Source: Faucicola osloensis_D
Lineage (GTDB): Bacteria; Pseudomonadota; Gammaproteobacteria; Pseudomonadales; Moraxellaceae
Assembly: GCA_020041925.1 (NCBI GenBank)
Contig: CP083409.1
Strand: one strand, 5' to 3'
DNA: 64,000 nucleotides
The position numbers were made by a program, and so were the translations under genes. Under the pieces are notes generated by a model. It was not told where the DNA came from and did not search any database. It was given only the letters and a program-made list of their open reading frames with translations. Positions 8,838-17,144 of this stretch are shown piece by piece (the first letter of the stretch is position 1; every line of letters starts with the position of its first letter).

Positions 8838-9782
8838 ATGGCAACAATTCCCAGCATGGCAGACCGTGATGGTTTTATTTGGATGGATGGCAACATGGTA
8901 GACTGGCGTGATGCCAAAATCCACGTATTAACCCACACACTGCACTACGGGATGGGCGTGTTTGAGGGGGTTCGAGCCTACAAAACCCATGATGGACGCA
9001 CGGCGATTTTTCGTCTAGAAGACCATACCCAGCGCCTGCTAAATTCAGCTAAAATTTTCCAGCTTGCTGTACCCTATTCGTATGAAGAAGTGTTACAAGC
9101 ACAAAAAGCCGTGGTACGTGAAAATAACCTTGAATCGGCATACCTACGCCCATTGATTTGGGTCGGTTCTGAAAAATTGGGTATCGCTGCCAAAGATAAT
9201 AGCATTCATACCATCGTTGCCGCTTGGGTTTGGGGTGCTTATCTGGGTGAAGAAGGCATGGCAAAAGGTATCCGGGTAAAAACCTCAAGCTTTACCCATC
9301 ACCATCCAAACGTCACCATGTGTAAAGCCAAAGCCGTCAGCAACTACCCAGTATCTATCATGTCAAACCAAGAAGTCACCCGTCATGGCTATGATGAAGC
9401 GGTATTGATGGATACCCAAGGCTATGTTTGTCAAGGCTCAGGGGAAAACTTATTTTTGGTTAAAGATGGTGAGCTTCATACACCAGATTTGTCAGGGGGT
9501 GCATTGGACGGCATTACCCGTCGTACGGTGATACAGTTTGCACAGGACTTGGGCATCAAAGTGCATGAGCGTAGAATCACCCGTGATGAATTTTATATCG
9601 CGGATGAAATCTTTATGACAGGTACTGCTGCTGAGATTACCCCAATTCGTGAATATGATGACCACGTCATTGGCTGCGGCGCGCGTGGTGAAATCACCGA
9701 AAAACTGCAAAGTCTATTTTTTGACGTGGTGCAAGGCAAAAATGATAAATACGCGCATTGGCTCAGCTATGTGGATGAATAA
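8838..9782 (+). CDS. ilvE: Branched-chain amino acid aminotransferase
   Basis: A 314-residue class IV PLP aminotransferase (E. coli IlvE 309). It catalyses the last step of leucine, isoleucine and valine synthesis and the first step of their breakdown. The opening MDGNMVDWRDAKIHVLTHTLHYG, the GVFEGVRAY segment, the PLP lysine in CKAKAVSNY near residue 160, the QGSGENLF loop and the ending region GTAAEITPI are all conserved. Start chosen after the AGGAG at 8826. It matters in two ways here: it could feed the valine-degradation cluster at 50-60 kb, and it forms the left edge of the presumed lipooligosaccharide locus. Confidence 0.97.
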   Translation: MATIPSMADRDGFIWMDGNMVDWRDAKIHVLTHTLHYGMGVFEGVRAYKTHDGRTAIFRLEDHTQRLLNSAKIFQLAVPYSYEEVLQAQKAVVRENNLESAYLRPLIWVGSEKLGIAAKDNSIHTIVAAWVWGAYLGEEGMAKGIRVKTSSFTHHHPNVTMCKAKAVSNYPVSIMSNQEVTRHGYDEAVLMDTQGYVCQGSGENLFLVKDGELHTPDLSGGALDGITRRTVIQFAQDLGIKVHERRITRDEFYIADEIFMTGTAAEITPIREYDDHVIGCGARGEITEKLQSLFFDVVQGKNDKYAHWLSYVDE

Positions 9783-9793
9783 TCGGTAAAATT

Positions 9794-9829
9794 GTAGATA
9801 AGTGAAAATAAGTAGATAAGTGAACATAA
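9794..9829. repeat. 2 x 18-base tandem repeat after ilvE
   Basis: gtagataagtgaaaataa is followed at once by gtagataagtgaacataa, one mismatch in 18. It lies between the ilvE stop codon and the ilvE terminator. Confidence 0.9.
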
Positions 9830-9866
9830 AAGGATAGTTATGTTAAAATGACTATCCTTATTTTTT
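9830..9866 (+). terminator. Intrinsic terminator of ilvE
   Basis: AAGGATAGT pairs perfectly with ACTATCCTT across a 12-base loop, followed by ATTTTTT. It separates ilvE from the glycosyltransferase run and overlaps a possible upstream TTG start of the next gene, which argues for the later ATG start. Confidence 0.85.
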
Positions 9867-9894
9867 GAAAAATTATCGGTACTTTGGAAGTGAC

Positions 9895-10722
9895 ATGACA
9901 ACATCGAGTGCAACCACCCCGCTCAAACAAATTATTTGTATCAAATGGGGCACCAAATATGGCGCAGATTACGTTAATAAACTCTATGGAATGGTAAGCC
10001 GTAATATCACCCCGCCGTTTCGCTTTGTCTGCTTTACCGACAATACCGATGGCGTTCGTCCTGAAGTAGAATGTCAGGATTTGCCGCCCAGTGATATTGT
10101 GATGCCTACCAACACCCTTGGTAAATGGCCTAAGTCACGGCTTTGGAATGCACAGCTTGGCAATGTCACAGGAACGGTATTGTTTTTAGATCTTGATGTG
10201 GTTGTGGTGGGTAGCCTTGATGATTTTTTTAGTTTTGGCGATGACGATCAGACGGTTTTATCTTATAACCCAAGTAACCCCTTAGAGAAGCTAGGTCAAA
10301 CCTCATGTTTTCGCTTCAAAGTCGGTAGTTTGGTTAGTCTGCTAGAAAAATTTCGTGCCGATCCACAAGGCGTGGCGGATAAATATCGCTTTGAGCAGCG
10401 TTTTGTCACTCGCAATGCACCAGGCGGGGTTAAGCTTTTTCCAAAAGAGTGGGTGGTGCATTTTCGCCGCAAATGCCGTCAGCCATTTCCGCTAAATTAT
10501 TTTATCCCACCAAAACTGCCTCATGATGCACGCATTATTATTTTCCCGGGGGATTTGTATCCGCAAAATGCGATTGCAGGACAATACAACAAAAATTCTG
10601 CTGATAATGCTAAAGAACATTTAGGGCAATTATTCACCGCTGAAAAAATCAAAAAACCGATTTCACATTTACGCCATTTTATTTTGCCAACTGATTGGGT
10701 GGCAACGCATTGGCGAGAATAG
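9895..10722 (+). CDS. Putative glycosyltransferase, first gene of the OC-like locus
   Basis: A 275-residue protein with a GT-A-like look: an N-terminal beta-strand opening IICIKWGTKYGADYVN, then FRFVCFTD, and a DxD-type metal motif in LFLDLDVVVVG. It probably adds a sugar to the lipooligosaccharide core at the inner membrane. It is a paralogue of the gene at 16344-17126 (KWGTKYGA(D/E)YVN, LFLD(L/I)D, FRFKVG/YRFKVG, QPFPL near the C-terminus, LPTDW at the end). I chose ATG 9895 because GGAAG lies just upstream and the longer frame starts with TTG inside the ilvE terminator. Donor and acceptor sugars cannot be read from the sequence. Confidence 0.8.
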   Translation: MTTSSATTPLKQIICIKWGTKYGADYVNKLYGMVSRNITPPFRFVCFTDNTDGVRPEVECQDLPPSDIVMPTNTLGKWPKSRLWNAQLGNVTGTVLFLDLDVVVVGSLDDFFSFGDDDQTVLSYNPSNPLEKLGQTSCFRFKVGSLVSLLEKFRADPQGVADKYRFEQRFVTRNAPGGVKLFPKEWVVHFRRKCRQPFPLNYFIPPKLPHDARIIIFPGDLYPQNAIAGQYNKNSADNAKEHLGQLFTAEKIKKPISHLRHFILPTDWVATHWRE

Positions 10723-10732
10723 AGGATAAACT

Positions 10733-11602
10733 ATGGCGAACTTAGACCAACCTATCAAAATATTTATCGGCTGTGACCCTAATAACAGTGACCTTGAGCA
10801 GATGATGGTGCTAGATTATAGCTTGCACAAACATACCAGCGAGCCTGTCGAGATTATCTGGATGCAGTTAAGCCGTGACCCAAGCAGCGTATGGTATTCC
10901 AATCCGCAAACAGGCGAGGGCTGGCATACCGAAAAATGGGCGACCCCGTTTTCGGGCTTTCGTTGGGCAATCCCCGAATATTGTGGCTTTAGCGGACGGG
11001 CGATTTATATGGATGCCGATATGGTGGTGTTGGACGATATCGCTAAATTGTGGCAGCATCCGATATCTGATGAGGCGATCCTTGCGGCTAAAGGCGATGG
11101 CGATTTGATGCGACTGTGCACCTGCGTATGGGATTGCCAAAAAGCCAAGGATTATCTTCAGCCTGTGGCACAGCTACAAGCCGATCCTGAAAGCCATAGC
11201 AAAATGATGGCAAAATTTAAAGCCAATCCGCAACTCATACAGCTCTACCAAGACAGCTTTAATTGTGTGGATGGCGAAGATTTAGCGATTGAGGATATTC
11301 GGATTTTGCATTATTCGGACATGGGAACGCAGTTTAGCCATAAATATTCCTTACCGCGCTTACAAGCCGAGGGCAAAACGCATTGGTTTGATGGGCAGAT
11401 TTTGCCGCACCCGCGTCAAGATTTGGTTGAGCTTTTCGATACCTATTATCAAGAGGCGATACAAGCGGGCTATAGTATTGAAAACTATCGCACTACGCCG
11501 TTTGGTGAGTTTCCAAAAAGAACTTATAAAAAAGGTTACAGAGGTAATGCGGTCACTCGTCCTGCGAAAAAACCTTCTTTATTTAGTCGTTGGTTTAAAT
11601 AG
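10733..11602 (+). CDS. Putative GT-A glycosyltransferase (GT8-like)
   Basis: A 289-residue protein, eleven bases after the previous gene and so probably in the same transcript. It opens with IKIFIGCDP, contains PFSGFRWAIPEYCGF and the metal motif YMDADMVVL near residue 100, the arrangement seen in GT8-type and related retaining glycosyltransferases. The C-terminus is basic (KKPSLFSRWFK), which could help it sit on the membrane. Likely role: adding a hexose to the lipooligosaccharide core. Linkage and sugar are unknown. Confidence 0.78.
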   Translation: MANLDQPIKIFIGCDPNNSDLEQMMVLDYSLHKHTSEPVEIIWMQLSRDPSSVWYSNPQTGEGWHTEKWATPFSGFRWAIPEYCGFSGRAIYMDADMVVLDDIAKLWQHPISDEAILAAKGDGDLMRLCTCVWDCQKAKDYLQPVAQLQADPESHSKMMAKFKANPQLIQLYQDSFNCVDGEDLAIEDIRILHYSDMGTQFSHKYSLPRLQAEGKTHWFDGQILPHPRQDLVELFDTYYQEAIQAGYSIENYRTTPFGEFPKRTYKKGYRGNAVTRPAKKPSLFSRWFK

Positions 11603-11617
11603 TTCATAGAGTATTAA

Positions 11618-12715
11618 ATGGCATTGGTTCAGTCACAAAAAATCGTATTAGTGATTAATTCACTGCAAGGCGGTGGGGCAGAAAAATTTGTTTTGACCTT
11701 GGGGGAAGCCTTTTACCAGATGGGTTTTGAGGTGCATATTGTCCGATTTGACCCGATTGTCGAACATACATTAAGCGAAAATTTAATCTATCATCTTATT
11801 CCTTTTCGCAATTATCGACGCTTGCCGAAAGGTAAAATTCGGTATTTCTTTTTTGCTCGCGCGGTTGATGGCTATATCAATAAACATATTGGTCAGCCTG
11901 TGGCAATATTCGTGAACTTGTACCGCGAACATGAGGTATTTTATTATTCAAGGCAAAAAAAGGTGGCGTATGTCATCCATAATCAACTGAGTGAAAAATT
12001 AAAACTTACCACCTTGCCGCCCAAGCAGCTTTCTCACTTTCAACGGATTTATACTAAATACCCTGCTATTTGTGTGAGTACTGGGGTGGAGCAAGATTTT
12101 GTCCATCAATTTGGCGAGCCGACCAAAACCACCACGATTTATAACCCCATCGACCGTGATAAAATCCGTGTGTTAGCTGAGGCAGCTAGCCCAGATTTAC
12201 CCGTTATTACCCGACAGGGCTATCTTATTCATGTGGGCAGTTTTAAAGCGCAAAAAGGGCATGAAATTTTATTGCAAGCCTATGCCAATTCGGCACAGAC
12301 ATTGCCCTTGGTATTGGTGGGTAAGGGTAGTCTACAAGCGCAAATTGAGCAAAAAATTATCGCGTTAAACTTGCAAGATAAGGTGATTTTAACTGGGTTT
12401 CAAAAGAATCCTTACCCATCGCTAAAGCACGCCACAGGGTTTGTGTTATCCTCGCATTTTGAGGGCTTTGCATTGGTATTGGCTGAGTCATTGGCATTGG
12501 GCGTGCCTGCGATTAGCACCGATTGTCCGTCAGGACCTAGTGAGATTCTGACACCGCAGAATTTGGTGGCAGTGGCAGATATCCCTGCGTTAACTGAAAA
12601 AATCAACCAATTAATGAGCCATCCTAGCCAGTTTAACGTACCATTTAACGAAGCTTTTTTGCCGCAAAATGTTGCCCGTCAGTATTTGGCATTTATGGGG
12701 GTTGATTATGAATAA
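11618..12715 (+). CDS. GT4-family glycosyltransferase, paralogue 1
   Basis: A 365-residue GT-B glycosyltransferase. The N-terminal donor-side loop NSLQGGGAEKFVLTL, the mid-protein IYNPID and IHVGSFKAQKGHE, and the EX7E-type motif in EGFALVLAE followed by GVPAISTDCPSGPSEI place it in GT4. Its paralogue at 13506-14603 has exactly the same length and the same motifs in the same order, so one arose from the other by duplication, with the GT25 gene now between them. Start at ATG 11618, 15 bases after the upstream gene. It is probably peripheral to the inner membrane and acts on the lipooligosaccharide core. Confidence 0.88.
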   Translation: MALVQSQKIVLVINSLQGGGAEKFVLTLGEAFYQMGFEVHIVRFDPIVEHTLSENLIYHLIPFRNYRRLPKGKIRYFFFARAVDGYINKHIGQPVAIFVNLYREHEVFYYSRQKKVAYVIHNQLSEKLKLTTLPPKQLSHFQRIYTKYPAICVSTGVEQDFVHQFGEPTKTTTIYNPIDRDKIRVLAEAASPDLPVITRQGYLIHVGSFKAQKGHEILLQAYANSAQTLPLVLVGKGSLQAQIEQKIIALNLQDKVILTGFQKNPYPSLKHATGFVLSSHFEGFALVLAESLALGVPAISTDCPSGPSEILTPQNLVAVADIPALTEKINQLMSHPSQFNVPFNEAFLPQNVARQYLAFMGVDYE

Positions 12716-12733
12716 GCCCAAGCGAGAAAAGTG

Positions 12734-13489
12734 ATGCTAAAAAATTATGTTATTAGTCTCGCTCATCATAGCAAGCGGCAAAGCCATATCCAACAAGAGT
12801 TTGCTAAGCAGCACATACCTTTTACTTTTTTTTCGGCGGTCACCCCGGATAAAAATACCCAAGTCGCTCAGCGACTGGCGATTGATATCACAAAGTCGGT
12901 ATCTAGTGACACCGAAATTGCCTGTTTTTTAAGTCATGTTAGCTTGTGGCAACGCTGTGTGGATGAAAATCTTGATTATATCGGGATTTATGAGGATGAT
13001 GTTTTTTTAGGTCAGCAGTTCGAGCAGTTTATTCGTCAAACTGATGTTTTTCAAAGCCAAGCTATCGATATTTTAAAATTAGAAAAGGTAAGCCCAAGGG
13101 TGCATTTGGCTCATCCGATAGTCTTACCTCAGAGTAAACGGACGATTTATGAATTAAAGTCTCGCCATTTAGGCGGGGCAGGTTATCTGCTATCCCATCG
13201 CGCTTGTCAGTATCTATTACAATATATTAGAAGCTTACCCCAGCTTGAGGCAGTCGATGTGATGCTATTTGATGTGGGGAAATACCCCAAGGCCCTGCCT
13301 GTATATCAGCTTGTACCTGCGATTGTGATTCAGGAGCATCATCTATTACCGCAAGTAGCTTTGGCAAGCAGCCTGCAGGCAACCAGAAGCCGAGAAATTA
13401 AACGACCTTTAACAGGGCTACAAAAAATCAAACGTGAAGTCCTGCGCGCGACACGCCCACTATATATGACCAACCTTACTTTTGAATAA
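12734..13489 (+). CDS. GT25-family LPS/LOS glycosyltransferase
   Basis: A 251-residue GT25 protein (the Lex1/LpsA/LgtB/LgtE family of galactosyl- and glucosyltransferases for lipooligosaccharide). It has the opening NYVISLAHHSKRQSHI, the CFLSHVSLW helix and the acidic motif IYEDDV typical of the family, then GGAGYLLSHRAC. ATG 12734 is preferred; GTG three bases earlier is also open. The gene sits between the two GT4 paralogues with almost no gaps, so it is part of one five-gene transcript. Confidence 0.87.
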   Translation: MLKNYVISLAHHSKRQSHIQQEFAKQHIPFTFFSAVTPDKNTQVAQRLAIDITKSVSSDTEIACFLSHVSLWQRCVDENLDYIGIYEDDVFLGQQFEQFIRQTDVFQSQAIDILKLEKVSPRVHLAHPIVLPQSKRTIYELKSRHLGGAGYLLSHRACQYLLQYIRSLPQLEAVDVMLFDVGKYPKALPVYQLVPAIVIQEHHLLPQVALASSLQATRSREIKRPLTGLQKIKREVLRATRPLYMTNLTFE

Positions 13490-13505
13490 ACCTAAGGAGC
13501 CACTT

Positions 13506-14603
13506 GTGAGCTGCAACCCCTCAAATATCATTGTGTTGGTTATCAACTGCTTGCAGGGGGGCGGGGCAGAAAAGTCAGTATTGACGCTCGCGGAAGGCTT
13601 TTATCAACTGGGCTATAAAGTCCATGTCATCCGATTTAAAGCCACCACAGAATATGAACTTAGCCCACATATTGATTTTCATATTGTAAACTTTAAGTGG
13701 TTTAAATTAATCCCCAGTGATAGGGTACGTTACCAACAATTTGCCAAACATTTAGATAACTATATTTTAACGCATATTGGTCAGCCATGTTTGACGATTG
13801 CAAATTTGGAACGGGCGGACAAGGTGTTAAGCTATAGCCAATTACCCAATGTTATTCATGTGATTCGTAACACCCTTTCTCAAGAACTGAAATTAGCCCA
13901 AGCTCGCAATAAGCCTATCGATATAGCGCAGCTAAAGACGACCTATCATGCGCAGCCTTGTGTGGCGATTAGTGAAGGAGTGGCGGTGGATTTTAAGGCG
14001 ACCTTAGGGCTGACGAATATTACCACGATTTATAACCCGATTGATAACAAGCTTATTGAGGCAATGGCAGGGGCATACCCGCTAGAGATTGCGGAATTTA
14101 TTGTGCATGTGGGCAGCTTTAAATACCAAAAAGCCCATGATATTCTGCTAAAAGCCTATGCCAAAACCTCGCAACGTTATCCGCTGTATTTGGTGGGTCA
14201 AGGCAAGCTGATGGCAGAAACCAAACAGCTTGCGGTTGATTTAGGGATTAGCGACAAGGTGGTATTTACTGGCTTTAAATCTAACCCCTATCCGTATATC
14301 AAACACGCTAAATGCTTAGTGTTAAGTTCTCGATTTGAGGGTTTTGGGCGAGTGATTGCCGAAGCATTAGCCGTGGATACGCCTGTGATAAGCACCGACT
14401 GTCCGTATGGCCCTAGTGAGTTGTTACCAAAGCAAAATCTTGTCCCTGTCGATGATATTGACGCCTTAGCCCAATTATTAGAACAAGCAATGGCAAATCC
14501 ATCGGCGTTTGCCGTGCCGTTTGATGAGCGATTTTTACCCAAAAATATCGCTAACCAATATATTGAGCGGTTCGTGACTTCTAATCTCCCCGATACGGAA
14601 TAA
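13506..14603 (+). CDS. GT4-family glycosyltransferase, paralogue 2
   Basis: A 365-residue GT4 glycosyltransferase starting at GTG 13506, six bases after a strong AAGGAG. A longer frame from TTG 13482 would overlap the upstream gene; the GTG start is better because of the ribosome site and because it gives exactly the length of the paralogue at 11618-12715. Shared motifs: NCLQGGGAEKSVLTL, TTIYNPID, IVHVGSFKYQKAHD, EGFGRVIAEAL, STDCPYGPSEL. Its last 23 bases overlap the end of the convergent gene on the other strand. Likely role: adding a second or branching sugar to the lipooligosaccharide core. Confidence 0.88.
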   Translation: MSCNPSNIIVLVINCLQGGGAEKSVLTLAEGFYQLGYKVHVIRFKATTEYELSPHIDFHIVNFKWFKLIPSDRVRYQQFAKHLDNYILTHIGQPCLTIANLERADKVLSYSQLPNVIHVIRNTLSQELKLAQARNKPIDIAQLKTTYHAQPCVAISEGVAVDFKATLGLTNITTIYNPIDNKLIEAMAGAYPLEIAEFIVHVGSFKYQKAHDILLKAYAKTSQRYPLYLVGQGKLMAETKQLAVDLGISDKVVFTGFKSNPYPYIKHAKCLVLSSRFEGFGRVIAEALAVDTPVISTDCPYGPSELLPKQNLVPVDDIDALAQLLEQAMANPSAFAVPFDERFLPKNIANQYIERFVTSNLPDTE

Positions 14604-15435
14604 ATGTAAACAAATCTTTAGAGATGGGCGAGTGGTTATAAATTTGCACGCCTTTTTGCTGATAGTTGTGGGCTACCCAATCAAACGACGGTACGATACG
14701 GTGGGTGATAGCCTTATCAAGTTTGGTCGGGGCAGCATTGTTTTGGTTTTCATAAAACCGTGGCTGCTGGCTGTTGATTAAATCAATGCCATACAGATGT
14801 ATCACTTGAAATCCTAGGGAATAAGCAAGCTGTAACGCCACCAACGCTACCGTTCCCCCTTCAACAAAGCCGTAACGAATATCCCAAGACACCCCAATTT
14901 TTTTATTGATGCTATGATAAGGGCTATGTTTTAGGTGTTTTAGTCGGGTACGTTTATTGAGTGTGACAGCTATTTTGCCTAAAAGGCTAGTTTGCTGAAG
15001 GGCAATCAAACTATCATCAATCGGTCTATCGACTGGATAAATGATATAGATATGGTCAGCATATTGAACTAAAAAATCGGGCGCATCTTGCCATAGTTGT
15101 TCTGCCACTAAAGCACTGATATACAGCGGATAATCCCCCCGATAATACTGCAGCGGAATACTACAGTTATGCTTAATAAAGCGTGGGTCGGTGATGATAT
15201 ACGCCACAATCTTGTCAAATTTATAGTGTTCGGTCAGGCTAATACTGCCATTTACAAATATAACCGACTCACAACCAAGCAGGTCAATGGCATTGGTCTG
15301 GATGCTTGGGCCTGACGCCAAAATATGTACCGTCGTATCAGAGACTTTTGGTAGCACAAATGCAGGATTGACAATACGTAGGGCGATTGTCTGAGTAGAT
15401 CGGGTAAATATCAAAGAATGATTGGCTACCACCAT
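14581..15435 (-). CDS. Unrecognised protein of the OC-like locus, possible MptE/GT42-like fold
   Basis: A 284-residue protein I do not recognise. It has a Rossmann-like core with HILASGPSIQ near residue 38, VIFVNGSI near 58, IITDPRF near 80 and later HLYGIDL. A GPS(I/L)-type loop followed by such a VNGSI strand is seen in the DUF115/MptE-like group and resembles sialyltransferase-type GT42 enzymes, so a glycosyltransferase role is plausible but unproven. Its end overlaps the convergent GT4 gene by 23 bases and its start overlaps the upstream gene's end by 10 bases, so it is co-expressed with that gene. Confidence 0.7.
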   Translation of the reverse strand: MVVANHSLIFTRSTQTIALRIVNPAFVLPKVSDTTVHILASGPSIQTNAIDLLGCESVIFVNGSISLTEHYKFDKIVAYIITDPRFIKHNCSIPLQYYRGDYPLYISALVAEQLWQDAPDFLVQYADHIYIIYPVDRPIDDSLIALQQTSLLGKIAVTLNKRTRLKHLKHSPYHSINKKIGVSWDIRYGFVEGGTVALVALQLAYSLGFQVIHLYGIDLINSQQPRFYENQNNAAPTKLDKAITHRIVPSFDWVAHNYQQKGVQIYNHSPISKDLFTFIPYRGD

Positions 15436-16235
15436 GCTGATTTTTCATCCTTATGTAGTTGTTTTAATGTGGTGAATGCGCTAGGTTGGTCATGCAATCT
15501 AGCAAACACATTGAGTAAGAGTGTGGTAGAAAAAGGGTCTTCAGCGTAAAAATGCTGATACCGCTCACGCATATGTTTTAGTGTATCGTCCTTACCTAGC
15601 CTAAAATAGGTCAAACCAGCATACAGCGGTTTATGATGCGCGTACAAAACAGCAGATTTTTCCTCATCTAGACTGGCAGATGAACGACACAGATACTGCT
15701 GGGTTTCGTAGACCTTTACCGTATTAATCAAAGTAATAATATTGAGTAATACTGCCTTTCTAGTCGGTTTTGGATCAAAATCAATAAAGGTATCGCAGGC
15801 AGAGGCAATCCATCGTAAACTTAAATTATCCATCAGATAGTCAGTCTGCGTTTGCCAAAGATGGGTAAAGGTTTGAAAAGTTTTTTCAGGTTGAAACCGG
15901 CGGCGTAATAGTACAATTAGTATCGCATGATAAAAACTAAGTTCAGATTGTCCTATAAACTCGTGTTGCAACGTGGTTAAATGCGTGTATAAATTGCGAA
16001 TACGCTGTGGCTCATAGTCCACAAGCGGGTTTATCGGTTCATCCACTTGGGTATCATCTAATAAATGAGGGTGGGCTTGAATAATCGTATCAATGATAGA
16101 ACAAGCATCACTATCAATCATACGACTTTTCATCGCCTCAATATTTTGCCCGGCATAGTGGTCAATAATTTGATTCGCCCCAAGGCGTTTTTCACTTTTA
16201 AATAATAAAATAAACTTACGATACCAGTTTGCCAT
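15426..16235 (-). CDS. Unrecognised AT-rich gene of the OC-like locus
   Basis: A 269-residue protein with no motif I can name. It is mostly helical by composition, starts with a basic stretch (MANWYRKFILLFKSEKR) and has no signal peptide or clear membrane helix. The even spacing of helices with aromatic and leucine positions could be a helical-repeat (TPR-like) arrangement, but I cannot prove it. A sample of the gene (15721-15780) has 17 G+C in 60, well below housekeeping neighbours. It overlaps the next gene by 10 bases, which suggests a shared function in lipooligosaccharide assembly. Confidence 0.65.
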   Translation of the reverse strand: MANWYRKFILLFKSEKRLGANQIIDHYAGQNIEAMKSRMIDSDACSIIDTIIQAHPHLLDDTQVDEPINPLVDYEPQRIRNLYTHLTTLQHEFIGQSELSFYHAILIVLLRRRFQPEKTFQTFTHLWQTQTDYLMDNLSLRWIASACDTFIDFDPKPTRKAVLLNIITLINTVKVYETQQYLCRSSASLDEEKSAVLYAHHKPLYAGLTYFRLGKDDTLKHMRERYQHFYAEDPFSTTLLLNVFARLHDQPSAFTTLKQLHKDEKSAWW

Positions 16236-16343
16236 TTTTTATTATTCCTAAAACCGCAAGCTTATGTGAAATTTCTTTTAAGTTTAATTATCCGATGCTC
16301 AATTATCTATTAACTATCTAAGGCTTAACTATCAAAGATTGCG

Positions 16344-17126
16344 TTATCGCCAATAACCACTAATCCAGTCAGTTGGTAATACCTTACGATACCACTTACC
16401 GCTTTTACCCATGATGGCATCAGGTGGATTCACTTCCCCATGAAAAATCACCATTTTTGCCCCTTTAGGCAAAATCGGCGGTTTGACAAAACTTAAGGGA
16501 AATGGCTGCACACATTGGTATTTAAAGCTCACGCACCAAGACGCATCCCAATATTCAAGGTGGTGATGCTCACGCAAATAATTGGACAGGTAAGCTTGCT
16601 CATGGCGTACTTGGCTACGAATCGTGTCAAAATTTTGCTCAAAGTTAGACAATAAATTTGGGTAGGTGTTTTGTCCAACCTTGAAACGATACACCGATGA
16701 ATTACCCACCATGCGCCACGGTTTTTTCCAATCACGGATAATCACCACACTGTCATCGTGCTGCGCTTGATACGTAAAAAAGCAATCAATATTATCGACA
16801 ATCACAATATCAATATCCAAAAATAACGCCGTGCCTTTTAAATCGTATAATTGAGGGCTAAAGGTGGTCAGTTTTTTCCAGCCGCGTTCAGGAATATTAC
16901 TGGGTAAATTGAGCTCAGGAATTGGGTAGCATTTGACGTTGGCATCTATCCCTGTGCTATCATCGGTCAAACATACCATTTGAAACGGTAGTGTTAAATG
17001 TCTGTTAACCATATTGTACAGGCGATTAACGTACTCAGCACCGTATTTGGTGCCCCATTTCATACAAATAATGTAACGGTTTTCATCAGGCAAAGCAGGC
17101 GCTGAAGTATAATTTGGTAAAGTCAT
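16344..17126 (-). CDS. Putative glycosyltransferase, paralogue of the gene at 9895
   Basis: A 260-residue protein with IICMKWGTKYGAEYVNRLYN near the N-terminus, FQMVCLTD, the metal motif LFLDIDIVIVD near residue 105, QPFPLSF and the ending LPTDWISGYWR. These match the protein at 9895-10722 along its length, so the locus carries one copy at each edge and on opposite strands. It is 18 bases downstream of the LpxL-type gene and probably in its transcript. Role: sugar addition to the lipooligosaccharide core; substrate unknown. Confidence 0.8.
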   Translation of the reverse strand: MTLPNYTSAPALPDENRYIICMKWGTKYGAEYVNRLYNMVNRHLTLPFQMVCLTDDSTGIDANVKCYPIPELNLPSNIPERGWKKLTTFSPQLYDLKGTALFLDIDIVIVDNIDCFFTYQAQHDDSVVIIRDWKKPWRMVGNSSVYRFKVGQNTYPNLLSNFEQNFDTIRSQVRHEQAYLSNYLREHHHLEYWDASWCVSFKYQCVQPFPLSFVKPPILPKGAKMVIFHGEVNPPDAIMGKSGKWYRKVLPTDWISGYWR

Positions 17127-17144
17127 AAGTAAATGATTATCATA

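Noticed and set aside
13482..13505. Longer TTG start for the second GT4 gene
   Set aside because: It overlaps the upstream gene and has no ribosome site; GTG 13506 has AAGGAG and gives the same length as its paralogue.
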